This document shows, one piece after another, positions 1 to 10,934 of a stretch of 64,000 bases of DNA (positions are counted from its first letter, which is position 1; every line of letters begins with the position of its first letter). The stretch is taken from the NCBI GenBank assembly GCA_000827495.1, contig KN817526.1, positions 434,001 to 498,000 of the forward strand. Reading direction: 5' to 3'. Source of the stretch: Hypholoma sublateritium FD-334 SS-4 (lineage: Eukaryota > Basidiomycota > Agaricomycetes > Agaricales > Strophariaceae). The notes beneath the pieces were generated by a model. That model searched no databases, had not been told where the DNA came from, and saw only the letters and a list, made by a program, of their open reading frames with translations. The position numbers were made by a program, and so were the translations under genes.

Positions 1-711
1 CCTAGTAAGGCAGATACGACGGGAACCACGGCAAGGGCATCCATGCTTCTACCAAGTCCCGCTAAGCCGGGAATATATGTAGCTCCAAGTGTTAGGTCTA
101 TGGTGAATGGATTAATCATTGCGTGTCATGTATAGGACCGAATAACTCACAGGTGGCCACACTGCCCCCTCCGCTTGAGCCATCCAGGAGTCTGATCTAA
201 AGAATGCAAAAGTTTAGCAGGTTCTGGGTTCATTCCAAACGACGTACCAGGGGGACCCTTGCCCTCATTGCTAAGGTCTATATTTACGATCAGAGCCAGT
301 CAGTTATCGCTCTAGATTCAAGGTACCTCGCCATAAGGAGCCTTCATCCCAATGCCACCATCTGCATGCCCGCCGCGCACACTGAAATCATCGGCTGTAA
401 CGAAAACTTTTCGGGCTCTGATTTTCCCCCATCCCGTTACAGAATTTCTGTGGAATACAGAAAGCGTTCAGAGTTACATTTGCTATACCGATTAGCAGAA
501 CCTACGCGGGAACGAAAGACTCTAACCCCCTGTTTTCATTGGTCACAGGCCTCCCCGTAATTGAGCCCACTTCAACAAACGATTCAGGGTCCAGTAAGGC
601 AGATATTCGTTCGCGGACCCATAATTTGTTATTCGCCTTTTGTCGGATATATCCAGGGTCTGTGACGTTCGGAGCGTGTATGAGGCGTTGCTGAGCTCTT
701 ATTTCCTCCAA
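1..711 (-). CDS. Acyl-CoA carboxylase carboxyltransferase (beta) subunit, N-terminal part, cut by window edge
   Basis: Biotin-dependent carboxylases use this subunit to move the carboxyl group from biotin to an acyl-CoA. Five exons can be joined in frame on the minus strand: 711-506, 447-327, 277-248, 196-151 and 97-1, with GT/AG introns between them. The protein carries family hallmarks: VRERISALLDPESFVEVGS near the N-terminus, then NSVTGWGKI, VFVTADDFSVRGGHADG, LLDGSSGGGSVAT and LGATYIPGL...SMDALA, all of the carboxyltransferase N-terminal (crotonase-fold) domain. The C-terminal half lies outside the window. The start is unresolved: an ATG at 771 opens the same frame (MEAALHSIADD) but meets a TGA at about 723-721, and the first codon after it that has been taken as a start is only a TTG at 711. 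The divergent neighbour supplies the matching biotin carboxylase/BCCP subunit. Whether the substrate is methylcrotonyl-, propionyl- or another acyl-CoA cannot be told here. Confidence 0.85.
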
Positions 712-771
712 AGGTTGCTTTCAAAGTCCAAAGCAATTGTCGTCAGCTATACTGTGTAAGGCTGCTTCCAT

Positions 772-1103
772 GATATGTACCTCCCAGCTGGAGCCGTCAT
801 CTTTCGGTTGTTTCTTTCGGAACGAAGTATTGGAAGGCATTCTAGATGTTAAACTGAATCTGTGCGTCAAGAAGACCTGGAAATCCTAGGTAGATCGCAG
901 CCTGCTAGAAGTGCTACTTGCGGGCACTAGACTGCATCCAAGTGTGGTCCCTGACTGTACGGTGAGTTGAACGTTCTACGGAAAACATCGGCTCGTACAG
1001 TTACCGGAAACGACCCACGATATTTCCAAGTTCATACTATACCCCGCATTTCAGTCGCCGACAAACCAGACACTTCCAGTTTCCCTCGAGCAGCCGTGAG
1101 TCG
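772..1103. promoter_or_regulatory. Shared divergent promoter region of the carboxylase pair
   Basis: About 330 bp separate the two divergently transcribed carboxylase subunit genes, so this interval must hold both promoters. I see no clear TATA box or repeated operator. Its role in co-expression is inferred from the head-to-head arrangement only. Confidence 0.4.
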
Positions 1104-3461
1104 ATGACGATGCATAAATTGTTGGTGGCCAACAGAGGCGAAAGTGAGTGACCGTCACCATCACTGTTTGGCGTCCCATCGAGCGACGCAGCCAAACGAT
1201 CGACGTGTTTTGAATCTTGATCCACAACTCCCATCACAGTTGCAATCCGCATTTTACGTTCTGCGAACGAGCTCGGATGGAACACCGTAGCCATCTACAC
1301 CGACGACGATGGATCTCATGCAACCTATGCTAAAGAAGCAGTTAAACTCGAGAGCGTCGATGGTTTCTTGAACGCCGAAACCATTGCGAAGATTGCGACA
1401 AGGTGAGTATTCTCAGCACATATCCATTGAATGATGCATAACGGAGCGAATATCATCAGCAAGAAATGTACACATTTACATCCCGGCTATGGCTTTTTGA
1501 GCGAGAGCCCAGCGCTTCCCCTAGCACTTGCGAAGGCGGGCTCAGTCGTCTTCATTGGCCCTTGCCTCGAAACTCTACAAATAGCCTCCGACAAAATGCT
1601 ATCAAGGAATCTAGCCACTTCTCTTGGCGTGAAGGTTGCTCCCGGTTTACTTGTCAATTGTGTCGCAGATATTCGTGCGTTCGCGCAAGGCGTTGGCTAT
1701 CCTGTCATAATCAAGGCGCTCGACGGGGGTGGGGGACGCGGAATACGAGTAGTGGACTCGGAGGCTAGTGCAGATGAGGCACACAAAAGGTCAGGACGTC
1801 ACCTAAAATTCGTTGGCTAGATATTTACAATTATCACCCTTTAGGACTCTAGGAGAGAGTCCGTCGAAACAGGTATTCGTAGAACAAGCCCTGACTGGTC
1901 CCGGGTGGAAACATATTGAAGTACAAATCATCGGAGATGGGATATCTGTGAATCATCTATGGGAGAGGGAATGCAGTGTCCAGCGCAGGTGAGCAACCTT
2001 GCAGTTTAATTCGTGAACCCTGGCCATTGTAAACTCTTATCGTCAGGTTCCAAAAGATTGTAGAGGTATGCCGACCATTGTGTATCGTGGCATGACACTG
2101 CCATAACTATCAATAGATGGCTCCTTCATTACTTTCTCGTCAAACAGTTCGGCCACTTATCGAGGCGTCTCTCAAACTTGCGGGGCATCTTAAATATAAA
2201 GGCCTTGGGACGTTTGAATACCTTTTCAACACTGCGTCCCACGATTGGGTTTTTCTGGAAATCAACCCCCGAGTACAAGTCGAACACACTGTTACAGGTA
2301 CGACTTTCTATCTTTATAGTTGGTATTCAAGTCAGATATTGATAATGAGTATGTATTATCACAGAGGAGATATGTGACGTCGACCTTGTACGAACCCAAC
2401 TCCTTCTTTTCACTCCTGGGACCACTCTTTCCACTCTCAATCTAGCTTCTGTTCCGCTTCCATCAAGCACATATGCTATTCAGCTACGCCTCACGGCCGA
2501 GGACCCTGCTCGCACATTGCAGCTTTCCCCTGGTTCGATTGCGGCATCCGATGTGTCGTGGCCGGCCGGTAGAGGAGTGCGCGTTGACACCTGGCTCACA
2601 ACAGGCCCGTACACCCACGATTCTCCTGTAGCAGCCTGGGCGATTGGCACTGATTTCGACTCACTTCTGGCAAAAATCATTGTTCGCGGTCGTTCATTCA
2701 TCGAAGCAACAGACAAGGCTCGCAGCGCACTTCGCGAAACAAGTATTGGCAATGGCATGATCAAGACAAACATCCCCGTACTCGCCGGAGTGTCCGACCA
2801 CCCGGACTGGGCATCGAATAATATTGACACCCTCTGGCTGGAGCGTAACCTCGCTGAAGTTTTACGGCTGGGTGAGATTTCAGTACCTAAACGAGGAGCC
2901 CATATGCCGAACGCCACGAATACGGGCGGTGCTATCCCAGCTAGCGCCGGTGTATTTCTGCAACCCGGCACGCTCTTCAATCTCCAGCTTTCGCCTACGG
3001 GAGCTTTGCCCTCCTCGTCATCTCCCCCTCCTTCGTCGAAACACAGTTTGACATTAGCCTCAATCGAGGAAAACGCCTTCCCTTCCGTGCTCTCAGGCGT
3101 CATCCGAACATCATTCGCTTCCAGCCCTTTGCGTTTCTCTCTCTCCCAATCAACGTCCGCCGCCGTCTCGTCCAGTTCATTCGAACTCGCGGATCTGAAC
3201 GATGGCGCGCATGTCTCGGCGCCTATGACCGGCAAGATTGTCGAGCTTCACCCGGCATTGCTGACAGCTGGAGATCGTATTACGGTGCGTAAGGGCGAGG
3301 CACTGCTGGCATTAAGTGTGATGAAAATGGAAAATGCAGTGTTGGCGCCCTTTGATGCTGTTGTTGAGCGGCTTGGGAAAGGCATCAAGGTGGGTGTCGT
3401 CCTCGGGGAAGGGATGTTAGTATGCGTGCTCAATAGAACAACACTACCGAGCCGTCTGTAA
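1104..3461 (+). CDS. Acyl-CoA carboxylase alpha subunit (biotin carboxylase + biotin carboxyl carrier)
   Basis: Carries out ATP-dependent carboxylation of biotin. Seven exons: 1104-1143, 1240-1402, 1460-1789, 1845-1988, 2047-2065, 2117-2297 and 2365-3461, giving 657 aa. N-terminal biotin carboxylase signatures are KLLVANRGE, THLHPGYGFLSES, the ATP-grasp glycine loop ALDGGGGRGIRVV, VNHLWERECSVQRR, FLEINPRVQVEHTVT and QLRLTAEDP. A Ser/Pro-rich linker follows, and the C-terminus is a biotinyl domain with the attachment lysine in ALSVMKMENAV. The ATG at 1104 is chosen because MTMHKLLVANRGE is the usual N-terminal beginning of this family; a second ATG lies two codons on. There is no obvious long mitochondrial presequence, unlike methylcrotonyl-CoA carboxylase alpha. 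It is paired head to head with the carboxyltransferase gene, so the two probably form one enzyme. Acyl substrate unknown. Confidence 0.9.
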
Positions 3462-4043
3462 TTCGGTCGTGTACGTATGTATGTACTTACAGCAGGACAA
3501 GAATCGTCTCCGTGGACGGTGGAATACTCCGATTACTTTCCTTTTGATTTTTTGCCGTATGGAAAATATCAACACCCTCAAGTAGGACGGTCTCCTGAAC
3601 TGGGAAGATACTTCATGCCAATTTTCGTTCGAGAAAAGGGCGCCGGGCATTGGCATGTCAGCAAAGCAAATAAGAAGCACCTGGCCGTCAAATTTGTGTC
3701 AACGGCGCGACTGAATTTCAAGAGCTCTTCGAAATCACGCCATCCTGCGGATGTGACACCCAGCCCAGCGAATGCTCACCTGGTATCACAACCCAATCGT
3801 AACCCTTATAAGTCGACGGTCCATTCTACTACCCATTCTTCCATCTCTCACAGAAGTTTACATTGAGCTCCGCAGTTCGCACAGCATCGACCTTCATCCA
3901 ACTAGTTTGCACCTTCCCGGGTTCCTTTCTACCCGAACAGGTCACAGCCCAAGATTCCGGTATGTATCTTTTTTTGCTGCGCAAAGCAAGTTGACTAAAT
4001 CACATTGAAGCTTCCGTTTTGATTATATTGGAGCCTTAACACG
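3462..4043. other. Intergenic, upstream of F-box gene
   Basis: No coding region recognised. A GTATGT donor near 3961 followed by an AG before 4013 could be a 5'-UTR intron of the F-box gene at 4044. Confidence 0.35.
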
Positions 4044-5693
4044 ATGGACAGCGGAGTCGATGGCTATGCATGTTTTGCATGTCACAATCAGAAAAGCCTT
4101 CAACCAATGTCCAATAATCCAGGTCTTCTGCTCGACGAGTTCGAAGAGCTCAAACGGCGAATATTGCAGTCCAAATGGGGACACACTGAACTCGCACCCA
4201 TCCTTGCTTTTCCGAATGAAATCACTATGCTGATCTTCAACCTCGCTTGCGATCGATCCCGGCTCTTATTTCGCCAACGTTCCACAGCTTTCGGCCACTT
4301 CGAAGAGCAAGAACAACATATCAGCGAGGGAGCCCAGGAACTGACAATATCGCATGTCTGTCATGCCTGGCGCGAAATCAGCCTCGATTATTCAGTCCTT
4401 TGGTCGACTATCAACCATTTTCCGAAATCCCCAGTTGGCCGTCTTACGGACAGGCTTACGACGTACCTCGCAAGAGCGCAAGCGAATTTAATGGATCTGT
4501 GGGCCCATGTTTCTGGCTTGGATGATCTCCAGTGTCTCCTCAAAATCCTGCAACTCTGTAGTTCACGATGGCGACGGATCTCTTTAACCTTCGACGAACA
4601 CTCAATGTGCAGGTTACCCACTCGCACCGTACAGTTGAAGAGACTGAAGATTTTCCGCAATCTTGAAACCTTCGATATCTACCATCCAGGAGGTGTTGAT
4701 ATCGGTGTTGATATCGATCTTATGACGGAAAGTGGTCAAATCTGTACGATGGCTACGATTGGCCCAAGATTGACTTCGCTGCGAGTTGATCATCGGCTCT
4801 TTCTGCAAAGTTTGCGCCTGCGCGCACCAAAGATACACCAGAATTGTCTCTCTCATCTGCAGCTAGAATCGGGGTCAGCGACTGCACAACGTCTTCCATG
4901 GTCCAGTTTTTTGTTGATCTTAGCAGAATTCACCAAGCTCGTGTCCCTTTCGCTTTCAAGCCTAATCTTCGACCCTCCACGACGCCGGCCAAGAATCGGA
5001 GAAATCAACGCTATCGTCGCGCCCAATTTGCAATATTTCCGATGTGCCGACAAAGAGGTTGCGGTGTGGATGTGGCTGTACTTCAGGGCTCCCCGGTTGA
5101 AGTTTCTTACGTTCAACAGGGTAACCTTAAGGGACCATCACCTTCGGAACTTTAGATATGTTGTGCACGACATGCATGAACAAATATTTCCTTCTCTGGA
5201 GACGTTGACATTCGCCAATTGCTTTTTTCATTTTGTTCTTTCCGCCGACGGCATGCGGCCCATCATCGACGCAACGCGGAACATAACTCATCTCAAAATC
5301 TCAGGCTCACCGTCAACTTTGGGGGCCCAAGAAACTCCCATCCATTGGATGTCACAAGTTATGCCACAAGAGAAAGTGTGGCCCCACCTTGACACCATAT
5401 CTATCGCCTGGCGCCGGCCAATTGCGAACGCAGACAAAGAAAAACCACTAGCAAACGCAGACACGGAAATCGCATCGGTATCTCTGGAGCGTATGACAGA
5501 GCGCATGCGGCTGCTTAACCAGCGCTGCGTGCTCCGCACGTTCAATTATCTTGCGCGCGAATGGAAAGTCAAGAACCACCTACAACTACCCAGTGTTCCA
5601 GGTGAGGCCGCGACAGGCTTCTGGCTCACAGAATGGCCTCCTGTAGACAACACCAATTTCCATTGGACGTCGGAGACGAGCTTTGCCTCTTAG
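4044..5693 (+). CDS. F-box-like/leucine-rich-repeat protein
   Basis: Intronless 549-aa protein. Residues about 55-122 form an F-box-like domain: ILAFPNEITMLIFNLACD, then HVCHAWREISLDYSVLWSTI, the pattern typical of the large agaricomycete F-box family. The rest has irregular leucine-rich segments such as LVSLSLSSLIF and FPSLETLTFANC. F-box proteins normally dock substrates to an SCF (Skp1-cullin) ubiquitin ligase; this is inferred from the family and the substrate is unknown. The ATG at 4044 is the first in frame and gives a short N-terminal tail before the F-box. No signal peptide or transmembrane segment is seen. It is one of five F-box genes in the window, and none is a close duplicate of another by eye. 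Confidence 0.8.
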   Translation: MDSGVDGYACFACHNQKSLQPMSNNPGLLLDEFEELKRRILQSKWGHTELAPILAFPNEITMLIFNLACDRSRLLFRQRSTAFGHFEEQEQHISEGAQELTISHVCHAWREISLDYSVLWSTINHFPKSPVGRLTDRLTTYLARAQANLMDLWAHVSGLDDLQCLLKILQLCSSRWRRISLTFDEHSMCRLPTRTVQLKRLKIFRNLETFDIYHPGGVDIGVDIDLMTESGQICTMATIGPRLTSLRVDHRLFLQSLRLRAPKIHQNCLSHLQLESGSATAQRLPWSSFLLILAEFTKLVSLSLSSLIFDPPRRRPRIGEINAIVAPNLQYFRCADKEVAVWMWLYFRAPRLKFLTFNRVTLRDHHLRNFRYVVHDMHEQIFPSLETLTFANCFFHFVLSADGMRPIIDATRNITHLKISGSPSTLGAQETPIHWMSQVMPQEKVWPHLDTISIAWRRPIANADKEKPLANADTEIASVSLERMTERMRLLNQRCVLRTFNYLAREWKVKNHLQLPSVPGEAATGFWLTEWPPVDNTNFHWTSETSFAS

Positions 5694-6775
5694 TGCTTAG
5701 TTAGTGACTGTCTGCAAGTTGTTTATCGGTACCAGCACAACACATTTTCGGTATAATCAAGGACGTTCCGAGGATATGGCCTGGGTCGGAAACAAGTTGA
5801 AAAATTACTTGATCAGAATCGAAAGATGGTGATAATCCGCGTTCAGAACGATGCCCTCTTCGAAGAGACATGGGTGCTTCGAGGTGCTAGCGATGCTGAA
5901 GTGCTTTAGATCTTGAGATGTGCGTCAGCCAGAGAGCAGCTTGGTGAGTTTGTCTGAGCTAGTGCAAATGAGGGGAAGAAGGTCGCCAGACATCATGCAT
6001 CATGCATCATAGCGCGAGTCACATTTCATAGCTTTTATAGATGCACGTTATTTTTCAGTGTGTCATTGCAGGAAATGACGGTGGACCTTGGGTGGACCAT
6101 CAGAGAAGTAACCGAGCGAAAATAGACGCTTGCGAAACTTTCGGACCGCCGCGTTGGTGCTATTTTAGACGAACTATTATGACTTGAGCTCCGAGATGTC
6201 GCCGGCGAAGAAGATAGCCCCGTCTTGTTCCTACTACATAGACAGCGCTGAAAAATCCGCGCGCAAAAGATTGAAAGCTCACCGTGATCACTGATGAATG
6301 TAGGAAGCACAAGATCGAGCGGCAGAGATAGGCCGGCTTATGGACGGAAAGAGGTCGGAAAGACAGATTTTTATGCGTACAAGGGAATTTCAGTATTTCA
6401 AACGCGGCCAAGTCCCAGCCTTGGGCGTCGTGGCACCGTCGTGGTCTCAACTGCCCTCAATTGACCTGGGCTGTCGAACTTGCTTCGGGTCTTAGCTTGG
6501 ACTCCCTTAGGGTCGCAACGGACGTTCTGGGAAAGTCTGAGGGGTCTAATGCGTATGATTGTAATAGAAAATGAAAACATATTATTGGAGGAGACGTACT
6601 TTGAATGAGCGCGGTTCCAAGGTACATAGGTTCAAGAACTTCGAAACATGCCACTTCGTGACACTTGTTTACGCCAATTGTGTCCTGCTTTGTCGTGCAT
6701 GTCATGGCCGGAGGCCGTTGCGAATTTCCGCAGGTTCCCGAGTCCGCCCTTCTCTGTTGAGATCGAACCAACATC
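5694..6775. other. Intergenic, no gene recognised
   Basis: Short tandem copies of ATCATGC occur at about 5991-6010. Open frames here are short and show no recognisable motif. Confidence 0.4.
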
Positions 6776-7400
6776 ATGTCCGGACATGTCGATCTTACGC
6801 CGCCAGTGGCGCGTCAGAACAGCTCTATCCAACACGAACTATTGTCGTCAAATCCACTTATAACGACACGTCCACTGACCGGAGAACCACTGTCTGCTAT
6901 CTACAACGGGCTAAGCCTATAGCCATGTTTCGGCGATTCATCGATAATCTGTCACAACGCAGCTGCGAAACAAGAAGATCTGTCCAATCTCAGGCCGTAT
7001 TGCTCTATAAAGGCGCTGGTTCGTCATGGTTATATGGAAGCTTGCCCTATATCAGATCCCGGATTATTCCTATCATCCGCTCAGCAAACGCACTTCAGGA
7101 GTCCATAAATATGCATATCAGTCATTCTATGCCTATCGCCAACAGTTAGCTAGAACTTCGGAGCGACTTTATGAAGCACCGGGCGGCGTAGATGGCGTTC
7201 TCAGTGCTCATCTCGTGGTAGAATATGCACAGTTGCGCTTTTCATCCGACGAGATGCACACGTTTACATGTGCTCATTTCCGCGATTCCGCTCCGCTGCT
7301 GCGATGCATACGACGTGTACCGCCATATGGCTGCCTTGCCAGATCACCGCATTGCTGCGCTATTTGTGCTGGCATGTCTTGACTTGGCTGGAACAGGCTG
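6776..7400 (+). pseudogene. Possible decayed coding region
   Basis: From the ATG at 6776 a frame begins MSGHVDLTPPVARQ, hits TAG at 6920-6922 and stays open in the same frame (AAAKQEDLSNLRPYCSIKAL, then VRHGYMEACPISDPG) to TAA at 7106-7108. Protein-like text continues in the +1 frame (KYAYQSFYAYRQQLARTSER) and then in the third frame (DAYDVYRHMAALPDHRIAAL). The alternation of frames with sensible amino-acid composition suggests a gene broken by a stop and frameshifts, perhaps an old transposase. I cannot assign a family. Unrecognised introns are the alternative. Confidence 0.25.
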
Positions 7401-7413
7401 CAGCCGCGAGGAG

Positions 7414-7420
7414 TATAAAA
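7414..7420 (+). promoter_or_regulatory. TATA box (TATAAAA)
   Basis: TATAAAA lies 140 bp upstream of the ATG at 7560, a fitting distance for a short 5' UTR of the small basic protein gene. Confidence 0.5.
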
Positions 7421-7559
7421 CAGAGACTCATGGCCTATTAACTTTCGAAACCCACATCCACAGCTCTCAGCTTTCTTAGCTTCAATTAACCAAAGGCAAG
7501 CACTAGCACAGTCCCATTTTCTACGCGCTCCCTTGCTGACATTTATAATAGTAATATCA

Positions 7560-7784
7560 ATGGCCGGAAAGAACCCATCCTCGTCAGCCAAGACCGCTGG
7601 TGCTGGTGTATGTTGTGCTTTTTTTTTTTTACGTTCAAACCTATTTCATACCATGTTGTAATTTCAGGCAAAGACAGCTCCTCCCCCCAAGAAGGCCGCA
7701 GCCACCCCCACACCCACCGCGAAGGCCGACGCGAAGGCCACGCCCGCCGCGAAAGCCCCCAAGGCACCTAAGAAGGCCAACTAA
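7560..7784 (+). CDS. Small Lys/Ala/Pro-rich basic protein (54 aa)
   Basis: Two exons, 7560-7607 and 7668-7784, separated by a 60-nt intron with a GTATGT donor, a long T tract and a TTTCAG acceptor in phase 0. The 54-residue product starts MAGKNPSSSAK and has a C-terminal half built almost only of Ala, Lys, Pro and Thr, ending KAPKAPKKAN. The composition resembles histone H1 tails or ribosome- and chromatin-associated basic tails, but no family can be named. A TATA box sits 140 bp upstream. The coding part of exon 2 is much more GC-rich than its surroundings, which supports its being real. Function unknown; a nuclear or nucleic-acid-binding role is only suggested by charge. Confidence 0.55.
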
Positions 7785-8168
7785 TATAATCCAGCCTTCA
7801 TTACTCCGCGGAGACTTAGAATAGGATACCCGACAGAAAGACAAGCGACTGAAAACTAGGATGGCCAACGCATTGCGGCAGGTGGGGGCATGTGACCGTA
7901 CAAGATACCCTAGTGTACGAAGTTTGTTCCTTTGAATTGGAGCCGGTTACTTGAGCATCTTTGCATTGAAGCTGTATATCAGAACAGTCAGGTCGATCAT
8001 ACAGCTGTACAGGTCGAATATTGGCTGTACATATGTACGTTCAGACCACGATTCGGATGGGATCAGAGAAAAAATCTAACTAAGTTGTAAGCTTGTAACT
8101 ACTTCATCTTGGTTTACTGCGAGACTCTGTGACACCAACGTCAGCGAATTCTCCCTGAACGCACCGAG
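7785..8168. other. Intergenic between convergent genes
   Basis: 3' flank of the small basic gene and of the GNAT gene. No coding region, RNA or repeat recognised. Confidence 0.4.
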
Positions 8169-8810
8169 TTAAATCAAAACCCACTCTGCGGAGTGCCCTG
8201 CGGGATCGTTACGCAGATGCGTATTGTCGGAAGAATATTCCGAAGAAAGGAGGCCCGTCCATATGATATCAACCCATCGTCCTTCCTTCCACACAGCCTA
8301 TCGTATTCGGCCCTCTACTAAGAAGCCACTATGGTTATCAAGAATAGGAAGTGTTAGTAGCATAAATATACTTTGAATGCGTAAATATACACACCTGTGC
8401 TCATAGAGGCTCGTCGCTCGCTTGTTAGAAGAGAAAACAAAAAGTGACAGACGTCGGAGGCCCAGAACCTTGAAGGAGTAATCCTTCAGCCACTCCAAGA
8501 TCTCTGTGGCGTACCCTTTCCCCCAATGCTTCTCGGCTAGGGCCATTCCGAGATCTCCGTCGAGATTTCTTGGTGTAGAGATACTGAGTAGCGTAAATCC
8601 TATAGTTTCGCAGGTTTCGCTGTCTTGGACAACGACGAACAGGGCGCATTTAATCATTGTTTTGAGCATGTCGCGATGTCCTCCGAGATTCGGCGCTGCG
8701 TATTCATCGGCGAGATTGACGATCACATTGTAATTATCAAAAAGGTCGAGAAAGAATTCTTCGTCAGATGGGCGGTACCCGCGAAGGGTGAGGCGCTTGG
8801 TTTTGAACAT
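8169..8810 (-). CDS. GNAT-family N-acetyltransferase (RimJ/RimL type) with in-frame premature stop
   Basis: Transfers acetyl from acetyl-CoA to an amino group of an unknown substrate. Exon 1 is 8810-8395 and exon 2 starts at 8328 after a GTGTGT...CATAG intron. The start MFKTKRLTLRGYRPSDEEFF is the usual N-terminus of Acetyltransf_3 proteins. Further motifs are DLGMALAEKHWGKGYATEIL (acetyl-CoA loop, WGKGYATE) and SNKRATSLYEHSGFLVEGRI. TAG at 8300-8298 stops translation at 148 aa, directly before the conserved tail RAVWKEGRWVDII-type strand: the frame continues as AVWKEGRWVDIIWTGLLSSE and stays open to TAA at 8171-8169, which would give 191 codons, normal for the family. So this allele is either truncated or a recent pseudogene. 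An upstream in-frame ATG at 8867 exists but is less likely. Confidence 0.75.
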
Positions 8811-9616
8811 GGCAAATATGGTGTCCAGTAGAAGGTGTATTAGTAGAGCAATATCAGATGATCGCATATTTTTCAGTATATGCGAATGAAAGATTTATTC
8901 TCACATGATAGAATGACTAGACAAAAGATGGAAATGCGACAAATCTTTGGTAGTGGATACTCAAGCTGACAGTTCATCAGAGGTACCGGTAAGAAGTGAT
9001 TTGAGTCTTACGGACTGCCAGCCGAAGACAAACAAACACACTGGGCAGACTAGTTGACAGCGCCCATACATAAGCGTAAAAAACTGATCAGACTGAATGA
9101 CTTCGCGTTGTGAGTATTTACTTAGCTATGTGCCAACTATGTGCATACCAAGCCTGGATCAAATCTTTCCGAGCCTGAGTCCACACATTCGCGCTGATAC
9201 GGTACAGTACAATATAGCATAGAGATACAAGCTTATATTATGTGCACGCACTCACCGAGGTTTACATAACTTCCCATCCATCGATTACGGTTGCACGGAA
9301 TCTCCGTGGCTTCGCGCTTTGAGAGACCATGGGCTCAATCTTTCAGAGTACGATTGGATTCAAACAGTTGAATCTATTTTTAGTCATCGTGTATCACTTT
9401 TGATGTGAGCACCCCCGGGCCGGGTGCTTTGGGCGTTGGAGTGTACGAAATCTGTTCCATTGAATACAAAGCCATTGATATATCACTTGACGGACCACCT
9501 TAACTGTTGCCTCGATGTTCGGTGCGTACATTTCCTAAATCGCGCACACCTTCAATCTCAACTTAGTAGATCTACGCGAACTCCTAGTCAACGACGCACA
9601 TTGCCATTGTGCGCAG
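8811..9616. other. Intergenic, no gene recognised
   Basis: Upstream of the minus-strand GNAT gene and downstream of the minus-strand F-box gene. Only short frames without motifs. Confidence 0.4.
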
Positions 9617-10934
9617 TCACGCACCCTCATCCGTAGTGCCCTCTAGCAAGGGGAACACGTTGACAATCCCCCGAGAGCGGAGGTCGCGTAGGCGTTCCTC
9701 GATAAGGGCAAGTACCTCCGGCGCGTATGGTTCGAAGAGCGCCACGCTCACGTCCACGGACGCCGCTTCCGCAAGGCGCGTAATTTCCTGCGCGAACCCC
9801 GCCCAGTCCGCTGCGCCCACTGCAGCGGGGTCCATCGTCTGATGGTCGAGGGTGCAGGAGAGGGCGACGTGCGTTCCCGCGGGGACACGGCGCAGCGCGC
9901 TGGTGAGCCAGGGGAGGTGGTCGGGGGTCACATCCAGGATCTGGTCCGTCCAGAGCGTTGCGTGCAGGGCCAGTGCGCGAAGGCGCGGCATCGCGCCGAG
10001 GTCGACGAACGGGCGCGCGGCCATCAGAGACGACGACACTGCGTGGTGTTAGCGCCGTATCCTTGGCTTTAATTGTGTCAGAAAACACACCTTCTATGGG
10101 GCAAAATAGCGTGAGGAACTCGACGGTCGCGGCACACCGGCGCACTGTCCACGCGATCGCGTCGATGGGCTCGAGAGCATCGTCGGGCCCGGTGTCGCGC
10201 ATGAAGTCCACTTTGAGGGCGAGCATCGTGAGTGCGGTTAAATCAAGGCTGTTTTCGGTATCCAGTAGCCAGGGATAGAAGATGGTCCAATCGTTATACG
10301 AAGTCATGGTCAGATCCAGAGAGTCGAGCTTCGGGCCATCACCCCGCCGAGCAGGAGGAGCCTGGTCAATTATGTACGCAGTGCTGAAGGAGTAGATAGA
10401 CCGGAGGGCGGGAGCCTGGGTGAGGATAGATGCTGGAACGTTACGCAGATGATTCAACGAGATCTTCGTCAGCAGCGAAGACTGGCATTTCAACAGCACG
10501 GCGTTTTTCAGCCTCTCGTGCCACGCCTTGAAGTTGAGCCTGTTTCCAGTGTGATTACCTATTATACGGATTTGTCTCAAACCGTCGAGTCTGCCGAGTA
10601 TCGTATGTAGTACGGTATCGTGGCGTATCCATGATCGCTCTTCACGGTAAAAGCTGAGGTGTACGTTATCAGTTATGTCCAGTTCTTCGACATATGCAGC
10701 GAGGCGGGAGGAACAGTTGAGGAGGGAGAGGAACCGATGTGTAGGATGTTTAATCGAGACTACGTCGAGGTTAAATATTTTGCTTGGCCGTCCCAGGGAG
10801 ATTGTTCTGAACAAGATCTTCTGCGCCCGCACAGCGAAGAAGCGGCACACAAGGGTGCAGTTCAGCAGAGTGGCCCTGTCTCCGGAAGTGAACTGTTCGA
10901 CTATAGCCTCACAGAGCTCCTGTGGCAAGCGCAT
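9617..10934 (-). CDS. F-box protein
   Basis: Two exons, 10934-10091 and 10038-9617, joined across a 52-nt intron (GTGTGT...ACGCAG) to give 421 aa. The protein begins directly with the F-box: LPQELCEAIVEQFTSGDRAT, then LVCRFFAVRAQKILFRTI. The remainder is a leucine-rich region without regular repeats (LDSLDLTMTSYND, LRALALHATLWTDQ). Probable SCF ubiquitin-ligase adaptor with unknown substrate, inferred from the F-box. Exon 2 is markedly GC-richer than exon 1. The ATG at 10934 puts the F-box at residue 3, so a longer N-terminus in an upstream exon is possible but not seen. Confidence 0.8.
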
